Numbered from the stretch's first letter, positions 1 to 9,528 are shown. The stretch is DNA of 58,537 nt from Spirochaetota bacterium (GCA_016934735.1 JAFGSG010000140.1:1-58537), one strand, 5' to 3'. Program-made: numbers and translations. The notes: generated by a model not told the origin, from the letters alone.

Positions 1-283
1 AGGAATAAATCTTATAAAATCCGATTAAAATAGGAAATTCTCAAGTATTATATATACGATATTATGAGAAAAGAAACAAGTCTATTTATTGAAAGATCAT
101 TCCTGAGGATAAATAATAAAATATACTATATAAATGCGTATAATTAATTATCCAATTTCTGTAACAATTAAATACAGCCATGGTCGCAGATATCATTAAA
201 AGCATATTTTTTATTGATATTTTACTAAAAAAGCTGGTTTTTTATACTCTGATAAAAAATTGTGAAAAATTTTTGAATTTCTG

Positions 284-315
284 TTGACTTCTGCTATTGA
301 TAGATTTATCAATAG
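284..315 (+). promoter_or_regulatory. Promoter with overlapping palindromic operator
   Basis: TTGACT at 284-289 and TATCAA at 307-312 are 17 bases apart, a fair sigma-70-like pair. A perfect inverted repeat, CTATTGATA-gatt-TATCAATAG (294-315), covers the spacer and the -10 box. It is AT-rich and has no T-run after it, so it looks like a repressor or CRP/FNR-superfamily operator rather than a terminator. The first gene downstream starts at 572, leaving a leader of about 250 bases in which nothing else was recognised. Confidence 0.45.
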
Positions 316-571
316 ATTAATAGACTGATACTGAATTTGTAAGATATACATCAGTTGCACCCGTTATTGTATTACAGATAAATCAATGCATATTTTGAGT
401 ACCGGAGTAATGATTCGTATCTTATCGGATATATTGATTTGATTTTTTATTGTTTGCCTGTAATTTGCGTAATTGATTCAGTTAAAGCCGTTCCATGTTA
501 AGGAACTAATTCTTATACTTGTAAAGAAAATAATGAAGGGAGATTTAATATATTTTAAGGAGGGTCTTTTA

Positions 572-784
572 ATGGCTGACATATCGACTCAATTTGATAA
601 TAATAGATATAATGGTATAATGGAAAGACGTGGTGGCGAGAGGCGCTCCAGACAAAGAAGACGTGTTTTAGACTCGGCTGAAAATCACGATGGTGTTGAG
701 AGAAGAGCTGTAAATACAGATAGAAGAACCACTCTTTTCAACAGGTTAAACAGGGAAGTCACGGACAGGCGCTCGCTGAATTAA
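572..784 (+). CDS. Small arginine-rich protein with repeated ERR/DRR motifs
   Basis: A 70-residue basic protein of unknown function. The ATG at 572 follows a clear ribosome binding site (AAGGAGGG, 557-564), which decides the start; the longer upstream reading has none. Paired arginines recur through its length: ERRGGERR, RQRRR, VERR, TDRR and finally TDRR. No signal peptide, membrane segment or cysteines are present. Such ERR/DRR strings resemble the arginine-rich segment found just ahead of some PilZ domains, but no PilZ domain follows here. RNA, DNA or nucleotide binding is possible but unproved. It stands alone, downstream of an operator-like palindrome. Confidence 0.7.
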   Translation: MADISTQFDNNRYNGIMERRGGERRSRQRRRVLDSAENHDGVERRAVNTDRRTTLFNRLNREVTDRRSLN

Positions 785-907
785 CTTTTATATTTGTTTT
801 ATTTTAATATCTATTTATTTTTTATTGCCTTTTTTATCTGTCATCTCTTCAAATCTGTTGTCTAACATAAAATGATATCCAATAAACCACACAAATGAAT
901 TGCCTGA

Positions 908-1903
908 TTACTTTTTAAATAGTGCTCTTATCCGCTTTCTGATAATAGCATATAATTCCGGTTTTTCAGAAACACAAAAATCGTATATCACTCTTGCAAC
1001 CTCCGGCGCTCTTAAATAACCAAATAGTTTATGAGAATTGCTTTTACCATTATATTTATAATTGTTGAAAATAATTACATCTTTCGGGCCAACGCCATTT
1101 GTATTTTTTTTATAATCATCCGAGATATTATAAATGATTGCAACGGGATCATTCAAATCGGAAAAATTATACCATTTGTGCCGTATATTTTCCGGAGACG
1201 GGACTCTTCCAGTGTTGTTTTTCAGCCCCTGTTCGGTTTGAATCTTTTTAATTATAAGCGGGAGCCCGAGAGGTGATCCTATTGTTATGAGCGTATGTAT
1301 ATTAACATCGGGTACAGTCTGTGTCAGCACATCATAAGCAATTATACTGCCCATGGAATGGCCGACAAGAAGGATCTGTTTATCTCTGTGTTTATACAGA
1401 ACTTCAGCGAGCCGTTTGCGTATTACGTCTTTTACGGGCTGGCCGCTGTATTTATCCAGATTGCTTTCGCGATTATAATAAAAATCCAGATCTTCATAGA
1501 TATGCCGTATAAATAAATCCGCGATTTTATCAAAATTGATGAAATTGCTTTCATCGAAAAATATTTTATCTATTTTTCGCTCTACTGCATCGAGGAATTT
1601 TTTTTTAAATGTACTTGGAGTAAAATTTGTATACTCTCGCGGGTCGCCTGGTAAATACGGTTCATCTTCATAAAGAGGGCTTTTCCTGTTTTTTTCTTTT
1701 ATGTTTAAAGGCTTTTCGTAAAGTATGTCAGCCCAGTAGACGGATTTAAAAGCAAAGGGTGTATCAGCATGTCCTATGTATGACAGACCTTCTTCTATTG
1801 ACTTAATCCACCATTCTTCAAGCAGGCTATTCGCAACTTTATTGGAAAGTCCGTGGATTCCGATTATAATTTTTTTATTAAACAGGGCTTTAAAAATCCG
1901 CAT
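908..1903 (-). CDS. Alpha/beta-hydrolase fold protein (lipase/esterase-like)
   Basis: A 331-residue protein. The early IIGIHGLS segment is the strand and oxyanion-loop start typical of alpha/beta hydrolases, and GHSMGS (about residues 181-186) is the nucleophile elbow with the catalytic serine. The following TIGSPLGLP and WYNFSDLNDPVA segments resemble the regions supplying the catalytic aspartate in lipase-like and PGAP1-like relatives, and a histidine lies in the C-terminal third. There is no obvious signal peptide, so a cytoplasmic or membrane-peripheral esterase is likely. Substrate unknown. It is monocistronic on the minus strand. Confidence 0.7.
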   Translation of the reverse strand: MRIFKALFNKKIIIGIHGLSNKVANSLLEEWWIKSIEEGLSYIGHADTPFAFKSVYWADILYEKPLNIKEKNRKSPLYEDEPYLPGDPREYTNFTPSTFKKKFLDAVERKIDKIFFDESNFINFDKIADLFIRHIYEDLDFYYNRESNLDKYSGQPVKDVIRKRLAEVLYKHRDKQILLVGHSMGSIIAYDVLTQTVPDVNIHTLITIGSPLGLPLIIKKIQTEQGLKNNTGRVPSPENIRHKWYNFSDLNDPVAIIYNISDDYKKNTNGVGPKDVIIFNNYKYNGKSNSHKLFGYLRAPEVARVIYDFCVSEKPELYAIIRKRIRALFKK

Positions 1904-2163
1904 AATTATTTCACTCGTAATAAAAATAAAATTTATTGTTCTGCATAATTATGCTTATCATCCGGTTCTGCAACACTTTTTTATTTGTATTTGTGGTGGT
2001 ATAAAAAATACGATTTTAATTTTCAGCGCTTTCGGAATTTAAATAAAAATACATCTATTTATACATTTTTTCTTGACGTAAAAATACCCGTGCTGTAGGC
2101 TGAGCGATTTTCATGATTTTTTGCTTAAAATCGAAAATTAATATTATTTCAGGGGATTATAGT

Positions 2164-2523
2164 ATGAACTTCAATAGAGAAGATGTATTCGCGCTTTCTG
2201 ATTCTTTTATGGATTTTATTACGAATTTAAATGCGGAATTTTTAGGAATGGGGATAAACGCCGAAGCATGGGCGTCGGATATAGAAAAGAAAAAACTGTA
2301 TGCTGAATATTTGAACAGCGAGCTGGAAAAAATAGAGGCTGTACAGAACGAGCTCGCTTCAAAAGCTCAGGACGCACTTGCCGGCCTTTACGATTCATCA
2401 ACAAAAAGGCTTAATGCTCTAATCGGGGCTATCGGCACCAAATGCGAACTAGGCAGACAGGCTGCGGAAATTAAAAATGAAGCCAGAAGGCACAGGGTAA
2501 AAAAGAAAAAAATACGGTATTAA
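2164..2523 (+). CDS. Hypothetical helical protein with basic tail
   Basis: A 119-residue protein not recognised as any family. The start at 2164 follows a purine-rich AGGGGAT site; the in-frame extension to 2113 has no such signal. The sequence is predicted to be mainly helical (long alternating Glu/Lys/Ala/Leu stretches, about residues 35-95) and ends in a strongly basic tail (RRHRVKKKKIR). The size and helical make-up resemble flagellar or secretion chaperones, but no specific motif supports that. It is followed by a GC-rich hairpin cluster that may terminate it. Confidence 0.6.
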   Translation: MNFNREDVFALSDSFMDFITNLNAEFLGMGINAEAWASDIEKKKLYAEYLNSELEKIEAVQNELASKAQDALAGLYDSSTKRLNALIGAIGTKCELGRQAAEIKNEARRHRVKKKKIRY

Positions 2524-2582
2524 TTTTGGATGCTGTTATTATTCAGTTTTATTTTATTTCAACGCCTTGAAACATAATACCC

Positions 2583-2652
2583 CGCCGACACCGAAGGTGG
2601 CGACCGGTACGTCAGTACCGGGGGATTAACCCCGGGAATTTTATTTTGTTTA
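2583..2652 (+). repeat. GC-rich hairpin cluster, possible terminator
   Basis: Three hairpins lie back to back in an otherwise AT-rich gap. H1 pairs CGCC..ACC (2583-2592) with GGTGGCG (2596-2602). H2 is a perfect 7-bp stem, CCGGTAC-gtca-GTACCGG (2604-2621). H3 pairs CCGGGG (2618-2623) with CCCCGG (2630-2635) and is followed by a T-rich stretch (2639-2651). H2 and H3 share CCGG, so they exclude each other. H3 may act as a rho-independent terminator for the gene ending at 2523; the whole could also be a REP-like element. Confidence 0.5.
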
Positions 2653-2720
2653 AAAAAAATAAATCTGCTTTTTCTATAGTATAAATATTAATTACGCTAA
2701 TGTTTGGACAAACTCTAAAT

Positions 2721-4112
2721 TCACCTTCTTATGTATTTTCCGTAATTGCCGGCGTCTCTCCAGTCAGGACGTGTACCTATTCGATGTACTATAGCCTGGA
2801 CTATCCGCATAGACAATCGCGGCCAATCTGCCGGTGTAGACCATTCCCATTGCCTGCGGGCGACTAAATCCAGATGGTGCAGGGGATCTTCACCCAGACC
2901 CGGGGAGATATAGTAATGGGGCCAGAATAAATCAGCTCTCCGGGATAACATCCCTTCCTTACGGGCAATCTGCTCCAGTGCTGTGTTGGCGTAGATGCGA
3001 AGGCCGAGGGATGCGAATACTGCGTTCGGCGTTGCGCAGGAGCTTAGAAAGTGTTGTGCATTATCAATGTCCTCAATGGTCTCACCTGGCCCGCCAAAGA
3101 GAAGCTGAACAGCAGTAGGTATCCCGGCATCGGACAATGCCTGAAGACATTGGTGAATGTCCGACTGTTTAAAGGGTTTTTTTAGCACCTGGAGCATTTT
3201 ATCAGAAACAGCATCCAGGCTCAGCTCTATCCCAATGCAACCTGCGCCTCTCATTGCTTCTGCCAGCTCCGCATCAAATTCGGCCGGATTACAATAGGCC
3301 ATCCATGGGACAGAGGAGCGGCGGCGTATCAGTTCCATGCATACATCCAGTGCATGTTCACGGCAACTGTTGAACACACTGTCGGTAATATATACATAGG
3401 AGCGCCTGTTGGTCACGGATGCATATTCGAATTCATCTGCAACAAGACCCGGGTCGCGAAACCTGAGCCGGTGGCCTTCTAGATACGGATAGTTGCAATA
3501 GATACAGTTGAATGGGCATCCGCGCTTAGTCTGGATTCCGATAAATCCGCCATGCGAAAGATAACGCTTATACCTGCATAAATGGTGTGCTGCCCGGGCG
3601 ATTTCATTAAGTTCCGGCCTATCTGCATGAGAATTGAGATCGTTGCAGCTTTGAGGCGTTACCACGCCTCTAATTGTTTCCGTGGAATTACCTTCAATAC
3701 TTTCAAGCAGCAGGGTGAATGCTTTCTCGCCTTCTCCGATTATAGCATAATCAGGTTTCAGGCGTTCAATCCATCCGGACGGGGATATGGTGAAACCGCT
3801 GCCGCCCAGAATCAAAGGGACATGAGTCAGATTTCGGGCATCTTCGAATATTTTTCTAACTCCGTCAAAATAGGATTCCTGAAATGCCCAGGAACAGCTA
3901 TCCAGATTACGTATTCCGAAACCAATGGCCTGGTAATTGCTGTGTTTTAACGCCCTGGTGAGCGCGCGGTGCGGAGAACGGATGAAAGTCATGTCAAGGA
4001 CATCGACCTTGTGCCCGGCGCGTTCAGCAGCCGCCGCTACTGAAAGAACTCCCAGTGGTGCTACCGGAAAAGGTGACTTATTCCTGTTTGTGGCGATTAG
4101 TAAAACTCTCAT
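2721..4112 (-). CDS. B12-binding-domain radical SAM protein
   Basis: A 463-residue radical SAM enzyme. The N-terminal 170 residues form a cobalamin-binding-like Rossmann domain (PLGVLSVAAAAERAGHKV near residue 20, then IGEGEKAF near 145). The radical SAM core follows, with its iron-sulfur motif CPFNCIYC at about residue 199. The C-terminal half carries the SAM-binding barrel and ends with YGKYIRR. Its substrate cannot be told; relatives include methyltransferases and P-methylase-like enzymes. It is visibly richer in G+C than dnaE and other neighbours, suggesting acquisition by transfer. It lies 37 bases after dnaE on the same strand and may be read from it. Confidence 0.85.
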   Translation of the reverse strand: MRVLLIATNRNKSPFPVAPLGVLSVAAAAERAGHKVDVLDMTFIRSPHRALTRALKHSNYQAIGFGIRNLDSCSWAFQESYFDGVRKIFEDARNLTHVPLILGGSGFTISPSGWIERLKPDYAIIGEGEKAFTLLLESIEGNSTETIRGVVTPQSCNDLNSHADRPELNEIARAAHHLCRYKRYLSHGGFIGIQTKRGCPFNCIYCNYPYLEGHRLRFRDPGLVADEFEYASVTNRRSYVYITDSVFNSCREHALDVCMELIRRRSSVPWMAYCNPAEFDAELAEAMRGAGCIGIELSLDAVSDKMLQVLKKPFKQSDIHQCLQALSDAGIPTAVQLLFGGPGETIEDIDNAQHFLSSCATPNAVFASLGLRIYANTALEQIARKEGMLSRRADLFWPHYYISPGLGEDPLHHLDLVARRQWEWSTPADWPRLSMRIVQAIVHRIGTRPDWRDAGNYGKYIRR

Positions 4113-4149
4113 CCATGGCCCCCTTGAAAACCAAACGACAGGACTTGTT

Positions 4150-7100
4150 TTACAGTGTCTTCATATGCGTAAAGTAAACAGAGTCAGTGCCGACAATTGC
4201 GGAGAGTTCAGTCCTGAGCTTATCCGAAGGCATTGTGTTAAAAGCGTGATGCGCCTTGATAGTTTTATGATCACCGTTGCTTCCGTTCAGGTGAAAGTAG
4301 ACCGGGCATTTGCCGTTTGCGCCCTGATATTTTACAATAATTGCTTTAAGGCTTTTCAGGATATTTTCATCAGGGCTGGCGCTGTTAAAATTAATATGTA
4401 TTCCCGAAACCGAATCCCGTTTTACATCTTTTAGAGTTTTTACTTCCTGTGCAACAATTTTTAAAGCAATATCATCCTCAAATTCGACCTTGCCTTTAAC
4501 CATTAGAGGCTCATCGGATTCAATAAGTTCACTGTATCGCTGATACACATTCGGAAAGAAAAGTGCTTCAATAATGCCGCCTGTATCTTCAATATTGGCT
4601 ATGCCGAAAAGCTTGCCGCTTTTGGAACTTTTTACTTTCAGATTGGTGATTATGCCGACAATAGCAGCTTCGCCGCTGCCTGCTTCGCCGAGATCTGATA
4701 TGGAAGTGCAGGGAAGGTCTGCAATTTCGTGTTTGTATTTTTCGAGGGGATGCCCGGAGATGAATAACCCGAGTACTTCTTTCTCGTAGTTTAATTTTTT
4801 TTTGTCTGTCCAGTCATCTATTGCAGGCAGATCAATAACGCTGCTCCCGGAGCCGGATGCTTCTTCAGTATCAAAAAGACTTCCCTGTCCGGACGCTTTA
4901 TCAATCTGAAGGTTCTTTGCAATTTCTGTGATTAAATCGATTGAATTAAAAAGCGCTGCGCGGTTGTCGAATATGGAGTCAAACGCGCCGGCCTTTATGA
5001 GTGCTTCGAGCACTCCTTTGTTAAGTACAGCAGTATCGATATTTTCAAGAAAATCTTTTAAAGTGTTGAATCTGCCGGATTTATTTCTCGATTGAATAAT
5101 AGCATCTATTACTTTGCTTCCTGCGCCCTTGATCGCACCAAGCCCGAACCGGATTGACGATTCCTGTACAGTGAAATCGTACTCGCTGGTATTGATATCA
5201 GGAGGAAGAACCTGTATGCCCATGGACTTACAGTCATTAATGTATTGAATTACGTCTTCCTTCTTGTCTGGCTGTGATGAAAGCAGTGCAGCCATATATT
5301 CAATTGCATAATTGGCTTTTAAATAAGCAGTCTGGTAAGATATTACAGCATAAGCTGCAGAGTGCGATTTGTTGAATCCGTATTCGCCGAATTCACGCAT
5401 CGCAGAATATATTTCCTGTGCAAGCTTTATGTCTATGTTGTTCTTCTTCGCACCATCGAGAAAAGGCTTTTCCATCTTATTGACAATATCCATTTTCTTC
5501 TTTCCCATTGCCTTGCGAAGTTTGTCTGCCTCAGGCATTGAGAATCCGCCCATTGCCCTGGAAATCTGCATAACCTGTTCCTGATACACTATTACGCCGA
5601 GCGTGTCTTTAAGAATCGGTTCAAGAATGGGATGAGGATATTTTATTTTCTTCGGATTTCTTTTCCTTGCAATAAAATCCTTGGTCATGCCTGAGTTGAG
5701 CGGACCCGGCCTGTAAAGCGCCACGATTGCTATAATGTCTTCAAACTCGGTGGGCCCAAGTTCGCGCAACAGCTTTTGCATTCCCGAACTTTCAAGCTGA
5801 AACACCCCGTTAGTGCTGGCATTTGCTAAAAGCTTGTATGTTTTTTTATCGTTCATCGGGATTTGAGAAATGTCAATATCTATGCCCCTATGCTTTTTAA
5901 TCAGCTTAATGCATTTGTCAATAATAGTGAGGTTTTTCAAGCCGAGAAAGTCCATCTTGACAAGGCCGGCTTTTTCCAGGTCGCCTTTTTCGAACTGTGA
6001 AGAAATGCTCCCGTCGCTGGAGTCCCTGTAAAGCGGTACGTGCTCAGTAACCGGGCCTCTGGAAATTACAACCCCCGCGGCATGTCTGCCTACGGAACGG
6101 CAAAGCCCTTCAAGCGTACGGGCAGTGTCTATGTGTTTTTTCCACTCTTTATTATCCTTATAAAGTTTTTTAAATTCATCGACATCACGGAGAGTATCTT
6201 CAAGGCTTGAAAAGTTCGGGATCAGTTTGGTCACCTGGTTTGCGTCTGCAAACGGAACATTCATTACGCGTGCGACATCCTTAAGTACGGCTTTCGCAGT
6301 CATTCTGTTGAAAGTGCTTATCTGACTTACATGATCTTCGCCGTATTTATTTTTTACGTAATCGATAACTTCTTCTCTTCGGTCTGCGCAGAAGTCGATA
6401 TCAATATCCGGCATTTCGTTCCTGTCGGGATTAAGGAAGCGCTCAAAAAGTAAATTATATTTCATCGGATCAAGATCTGTAATTCTGAGACAGTAAGATA
6501 CTATCGAACCTGCTGCGGAGCCTCTGCCCGGACCTACCGGTATATTCATCTTCCTTGCCTGCTCAATAAAATCCCACACTATCAGGAAGTAGCCGGAAAA
6601 ATTCATGCCCGTTATTACTGTCAGCTCATATTCAATACGCTTTTTTACATCATCCGGAATGCCTTCCGGAAACCGCTTTTCTGCACCCTTGTACGTAAGA
6701 TGCTTTAAGTACGAGTCAAGGGTGAATCCTTCCGGAACATCAAAATGCGGAAGAATAACGCTTCCGAGCGAAAGCTTCAAATTGATCATATCGAGTATCT
6801 TTCTCGTGTTAAGCATTGCTTCAGGATGATCGGGAAAGAGTGTTTTCATTTCTTCGGCAGATTTAAAATAAAACTGATCGGACGAAAATTTCATTCTGTC
6901 TTCGTTGGTGAAAGTCTTGCCGGTTTGTATACAAAGTAAAATTTCGTGTGAGTAAGAATCGCTCTTATAAAGGTAATGGCAGTCATTCGTTACAATTAAA
7001 GGGATGTTAAGGGCTTTAGAAAGCTTAATGATTTCAGTATTCGCTGTTTTCTGTTCGGGAATTCCATGGTACTGAATCTCGAGAAAAAAGTTATCCTGCC

Positions 7101-7602
7101 CGAACAATTCACGGTATTCCCCTGCTTTATTACGCGCTTCGCCGGATCTGCCTTTAATGCAAAGTGAAGGGATTTCGCCTTTAATACATGCGCTGGAGCA
7201 TATCAGCCCGTCTTTATATTTTTCAAGAACTTCGCGGTCAATCCTGGGCTTATAATAAAAGCCTTCCGTATATCCGATTGAAGACAATTTAATAAGATTT
7301 TTATATCCGGTTTCGTTTTTTGCGATCAGGAGAAGATGATACGAGGCATCCTTGCCTTTATTCTGAGACTCTTTTCTCAATCTTGAATCAGGTGCTACGT
7401 AAAATTCCTGGCCAATAACCGGTTTAATCCCGGCTTTTTCAGCTTCCTGATATAGCTCAATAGCACCGAACATATTTCCATGGTCAGTGACTGCTACGCC
7501 GGGCATTCCTAGTTCAACAGCCCTTGCAACAAGTTTTTTTATTGTTATTGCTCCATCAAGAACTGAAAAATCAGAGTGATTATGAAGATGTACAAAGTCC
7601 AT
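4150..7602 (-). CDS. dnaE: DNA polymerase III alpha subunit
   Basis: The replicative polymerase catalytic subunit, 1150 residues, normal for DnaE. The N-terminal PHP domain opens with HLHNHSDFS and includes TDHGNM. The palm holds PDIDIDF (about residues 398-404), giving the two catalytic aspartates, and VKMDFLGL supplies the third. GPGRGSAAGS precedes the palm. A helix-hairpin-helix region and an OB fold (IVGIITNLKVKSSKSG onward) lie near the C-terminus. The ATG at 7602 matches the family N-terminus; the frame stays open upstream to a TTG at 7638, adding 12 residues that lack a convincing ribosome site. Upstream lies a 300-base gap with only the promoter of the next gene recognised. Confidence 0.97.
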   Translation of the reverse strand: MDFVHLHNHSDFSVLDGAITIKKLVARAVELGMPGVAVTDHGNMFGAIELYQEAEKAGIKPVIGQEFYVAPDSRLRKESQNKGKDASYHLLLIAKNETGYKNLIKLSSIGYTEGFYYKPRIDREVLEKYKDGLICSSACIKGEIPSLCIKGRSGEARNKAGEYRELFGQDNFFLEIQYHGIPEQKTANTEIIKLSKALNIPLIVTNDCHYLYKSDSYSHEILLCIQTGKTFTNEDRMKFSSDQFYFKSAEEMKTLFPDHPEAMLNTRKILDMINLKLSLGSVILPHFDVPEGFTLDSYLKHLTYKGAEKRFPEGIPDDVKKRIEYELTVITGMNFSGYFLIVWDFIEQARKMNIPVGPGRGSAAGSIVSYCLRITDLDPMKYNLLFERFLNPDRNEMPDIDIDFCADRREEVIDYVKNKYGEDHVSQISTFNRMTAKAVLKDVARVMNVPFADANQVTKLIPNFSSLEDTLRDVDEFKKLYKDNKEWKKHIDTARTLEGLCRSVGRHAAGVVISRGPVTEHVPLYRDSSDGSISSQFEKGDLEKAGLVKMDFLGLKNLTIIDKCIKLIKKHRGIDIDISQIPMNDKKTYKLLANASTNGVFQLESSGMQKLLRELGPTEFEDIIAIVALYRPGPLNSGMTKDFIARKRNPKKIKYPHPILEPILKDTLGVIVYQEQVMQISRAMGGFSMPEADKLRKAMGKKKMDIVNKMEKPFLDGAKKNNIDIKLAQEIYSAMREFGEYGFNKSHSAAYAVISYQTAYLKANYAIEYMAALLSSQPDKKEDVIQYINDCKSMGIQVLPPDINTSEYDFTVQESSIRFGLGAIKGAGSKVIDAIIQSRNKSGRFNTLKDFLENIDTAVLNKGVLEALIKAGAFDSIFDNRAALFNSIDLITEIAKNLQIDKASGQGSLFDTEEASGSGSSVIDLPAIDDWTDKKKLNYEKEVLGLFISGHPLEKYKHEIADLPCTSISDLGEAGSGEAAIVGIITNLKVKSSKSGKLFGIANIEDTGGIIEALFFPNVYQRYSELIESDEPLMVKGKVEFEDDIALKIVAQEVKTLKDVKRDSVSGIHINFNSASPDENILKSLKAIIVKYQGANGKCPVYFHLNGSNGDHKTIKAHHAFNTMPSDKLRTELSAIVGTDSVYFTHMKTL

Positions 7603-7783
7603 GAGATTAATCTGAATATTTATGGGACATAATTTCAAGCATAAAATTATAAAAATATATATTGAATTTTGTTTTTTTAAAAATTTCGTAAAGACTGTGG
7701 GTCAAAGGCGATTCCGCCTGCAACGGGGAAATGCCACACTTTTTTTGATCTATTACATTTTTTATTAAAACTTCCTTAAAATC

Positions 7784-7811
7784 TTGACAGAGTATATCCT
7801 ATAAGTATATT
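7784..7811 (+). promoter_or_regulatory. Sigma-70-type promoter for the Trm112-like gene
   Basis: TTGACA at 7784-7789 is a perfect -35 box. TATATT at 7806-7811 follows after 16 bases and makes a good -10 box. The next gene starts at 7904, so the leader would be about 85 bases. The same transcript could extend into the chaperone gene at 8257. Confidence 0.55.
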
Positions 7812-7903
7812 TAAATTAAAAATGTCACATTGAGCGGATTGATATAAAGGTATTACTTGTTATATCTTTTTTGTATGAATTAGACTACAAAATGGGGTAA
7901 AAT

Positions 7904-8074
7904 ATGATTGATACAAAGCTTTTGGAAATTTTAGCGTGTCCTGCGTGCAAAGGCGATGTTGAATACGACACAAAGAATGAAAAACTGGTTTGTGTCAGCT
8001 GTAAACGAAAATACCCGGTTAAAGACGGAATTCCGATTATGCTGATTGATGAAGCGGAAATGCCTTCATCGTAG
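7904..8074 (+). CDS. Trm112 / YcaR family zinc-binding protein
   Basis: A 56-residue protein. Two CxxC knuckles, CPAC (residues 12-15) and CVSC (30-33), and the ending RKYPVKDGIPIML are diagnostic of the Trm112/UPF0434 family. In eukaryotes and archaea Trm112 activates methyltransferases; in bacteria the role is less settled. The reading frame is complete from ATG to TAG, with a GGGG-containing site just upstream at 7894-7897. It stands alone between dnaE (divergent) and the PpiD-like gene, with a strong promoter ahead. Confidence 0.9.
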   Translation: MIDTKLLEILACPACKGDVEYDTKNEKLVCVSCKRKYPVKDGIPIMLIDEAEMPSS

Positions 8075-8256
8075 TCACCCAAGGTGCTGATAATTATTCG
8101 TCCCTATAGAGTCCAGGTATATTTGTAAATATATTTCTCATTGACAAAATATAATAGATCAGTTTTTTTATCAAAAAGTACAATGGAAAGTGAACTGCGT
8201 CGTCTCTGTGAGAGGAATACGCGCGCTGTTAAAGATAAATAATCAGAGGTTAAATA

Positions 8257-9390
8257 ATGTTTGAATCAAAATCACCGGTAATAAGGGCAGGCGCATATAT
8301 TATTATTGGGTTTTTTACTTTAATAATAATAATATCATTCGGAATGCCGGACTTTATGACAAAACTTGGAATGGATGATAATGTCGTTGCTGTTGTCAAC
8401 GGAGAAAAGATTTACCGTCTTGACTTCGTCAGGTTTAAGGACAGGATGTCCGGTCAGATACCGAATATCGATAAAAAGGAAATGCAGGATCAAATACTAT
8501 CGCAGATAATAATGAGAAGGCTTTTACTTCAAAAAGCTGATGAAATCGGTATACAGATATCGGATACCATAGCAATGGATTACATTAAAAATATTTTTAA
8601 AGATAAGACCGGTAAGTTTAATAAAAATTATTTAGATAGAACTCTTCAGCATTATCATCAGGGACTGGCTGATTTCGTTCTAATGGTTAAAGAAGATTTA
8701 ATAATCGATCAGTTAAGGCAGATGATTTTTATGGGGGTCGGCGTTTCGCCCGAAGAAGTCAGGACAGAGTATGCGATAAATAATTCCCGTATTCAAATCA
8801 GGTATTGCTATGTTTCAGGTGCAGACCTTAGCAAGAGATTCAAAGATAAGATAAATATAAGCGAAAAGGATATTGATGAGGAATTACATAAAAGCAAAGA
8901 CGAGATAAAAGATCCGGTTACAGACAGAAAAAGAATTAAGGATAAACTTGAGAAGGAGATGTCGAATAAGTTTAAGACTGGATTGGTCAACTTAATAGAT
9001 AAACTTGCAGAAGAAAAAAAGTCTTTTAATGAAGCGGCGTCTAATCTGGGAGGAAAGGTTTTTATTTCAAATATTTTTAAGATAGGTGATCCGGTAAGAG
9101 ACGGAAACGATAAAGGTAAAATGCTGTATTCCCTGAGCAATTCCGCAATTTTCAATGAGGGATTATTCTCTCTTGGAAAAGGAATAACTTCAAGGGTTAT
9201 TGATTCTTTTGACGGGCTTTATATATTTACTCCGGTAAGGAATGATATCTTTTTTAATGAGCCTCCTGTAAAGGAATTTACAAGAATAGAAAATGAAATT
9301 TTTGAGCAGAAAAATAATTCAGTGTTTATGTCCGTAATTTCATCCTTTCATGAGAAATCAAAAATTATCAGAAATTTAAAATTTAATTGA
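8257..9390 (+). CDS. SurA/PpiD-type periplasmic chaperone without a clear PPIase domain
   Basis: A 377-residue, membrane-anchored periplasmic protein. A single N-terminal transmembrane helix (about residues 11-30) precedes VVAVVNGEKIYRLDF, the hallmark opening of the SurA_N/PpiD chaperone domain. A helical bundle follows to about residue 180. E. coli PpiD is about 620 residues with a parvulin domain; here the C-terminal half (about 190-377) has no obvious parvulin motif, although its spacing suggests a degenerate one (FNEAASNLGG, then SRVIDSFDGLYIF). It probably helps newly exported proteins fold. A ribosome site (AGAGG) lies 7-8 bases before the ATG. Confidence 0.75.
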   Translation: MFESKSPVIRAGAYIIIGFFTLIIIISFGMPDFMTKLGMDDNVVAVVNGEKIYRLDFVRFKDRMSGQIPNIDKKEMQDQILSQIIMRRLLLQKADEIGIQISDTIAMDYIKNIFKDKTGKFNKNYLDRTLQHYHQGLADFVLMVKEDLIIDQLRQMIFMGVGVSPEEVRTEYAINNSRIQIRYCYVSGADLSKRFKDKINISEKDIDEELHKSKDEIKDPVTDRKRIKDKLEKEMSNKFKTGLVNLIDKLAEEKKSFNEAASNLGGKVFISNIFKIGDPVRDGNDKGKMLYSLSNSAIFNEGLFSLGKGITSRVIDSFDGLYIFTPVRNDIFFNEPPVKEFTRIENEIFEQKNNSVFMSVISSFHEKSKIIRNLKFN

Positions 9391-9528
9391 TTATTCATAC
9401 TTTACAATATATAATAAAAACTGTCAAAACTCTATTATTGAGAATAACCGGTTTTTGTGTAATAACTAAATTTAGTTTCAATTATTAAGAAGAAATCTCA
9501 CAAAGGCTTAGATAATTTTGACTTTATT

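Noticed and set aside
2113-2163. Upstream start for the hypothetical gene at 2164
   Set aside because: The extension has no ribosome site, while AGGGGAT precedes the ATG at 2164.
3937-4434. A 165-codon open frame on the plus strand across the dnaE/radical SAM boundary
   Set aside because: It is a shadow of two real minus-strand genes and has no ribosome site or family match.
7603-7638. Upstream TTG start for dnaE
   Set aside because: It adds 12 residues not found in the family; the ATG at 7602 starts at the conserved PHP domain.
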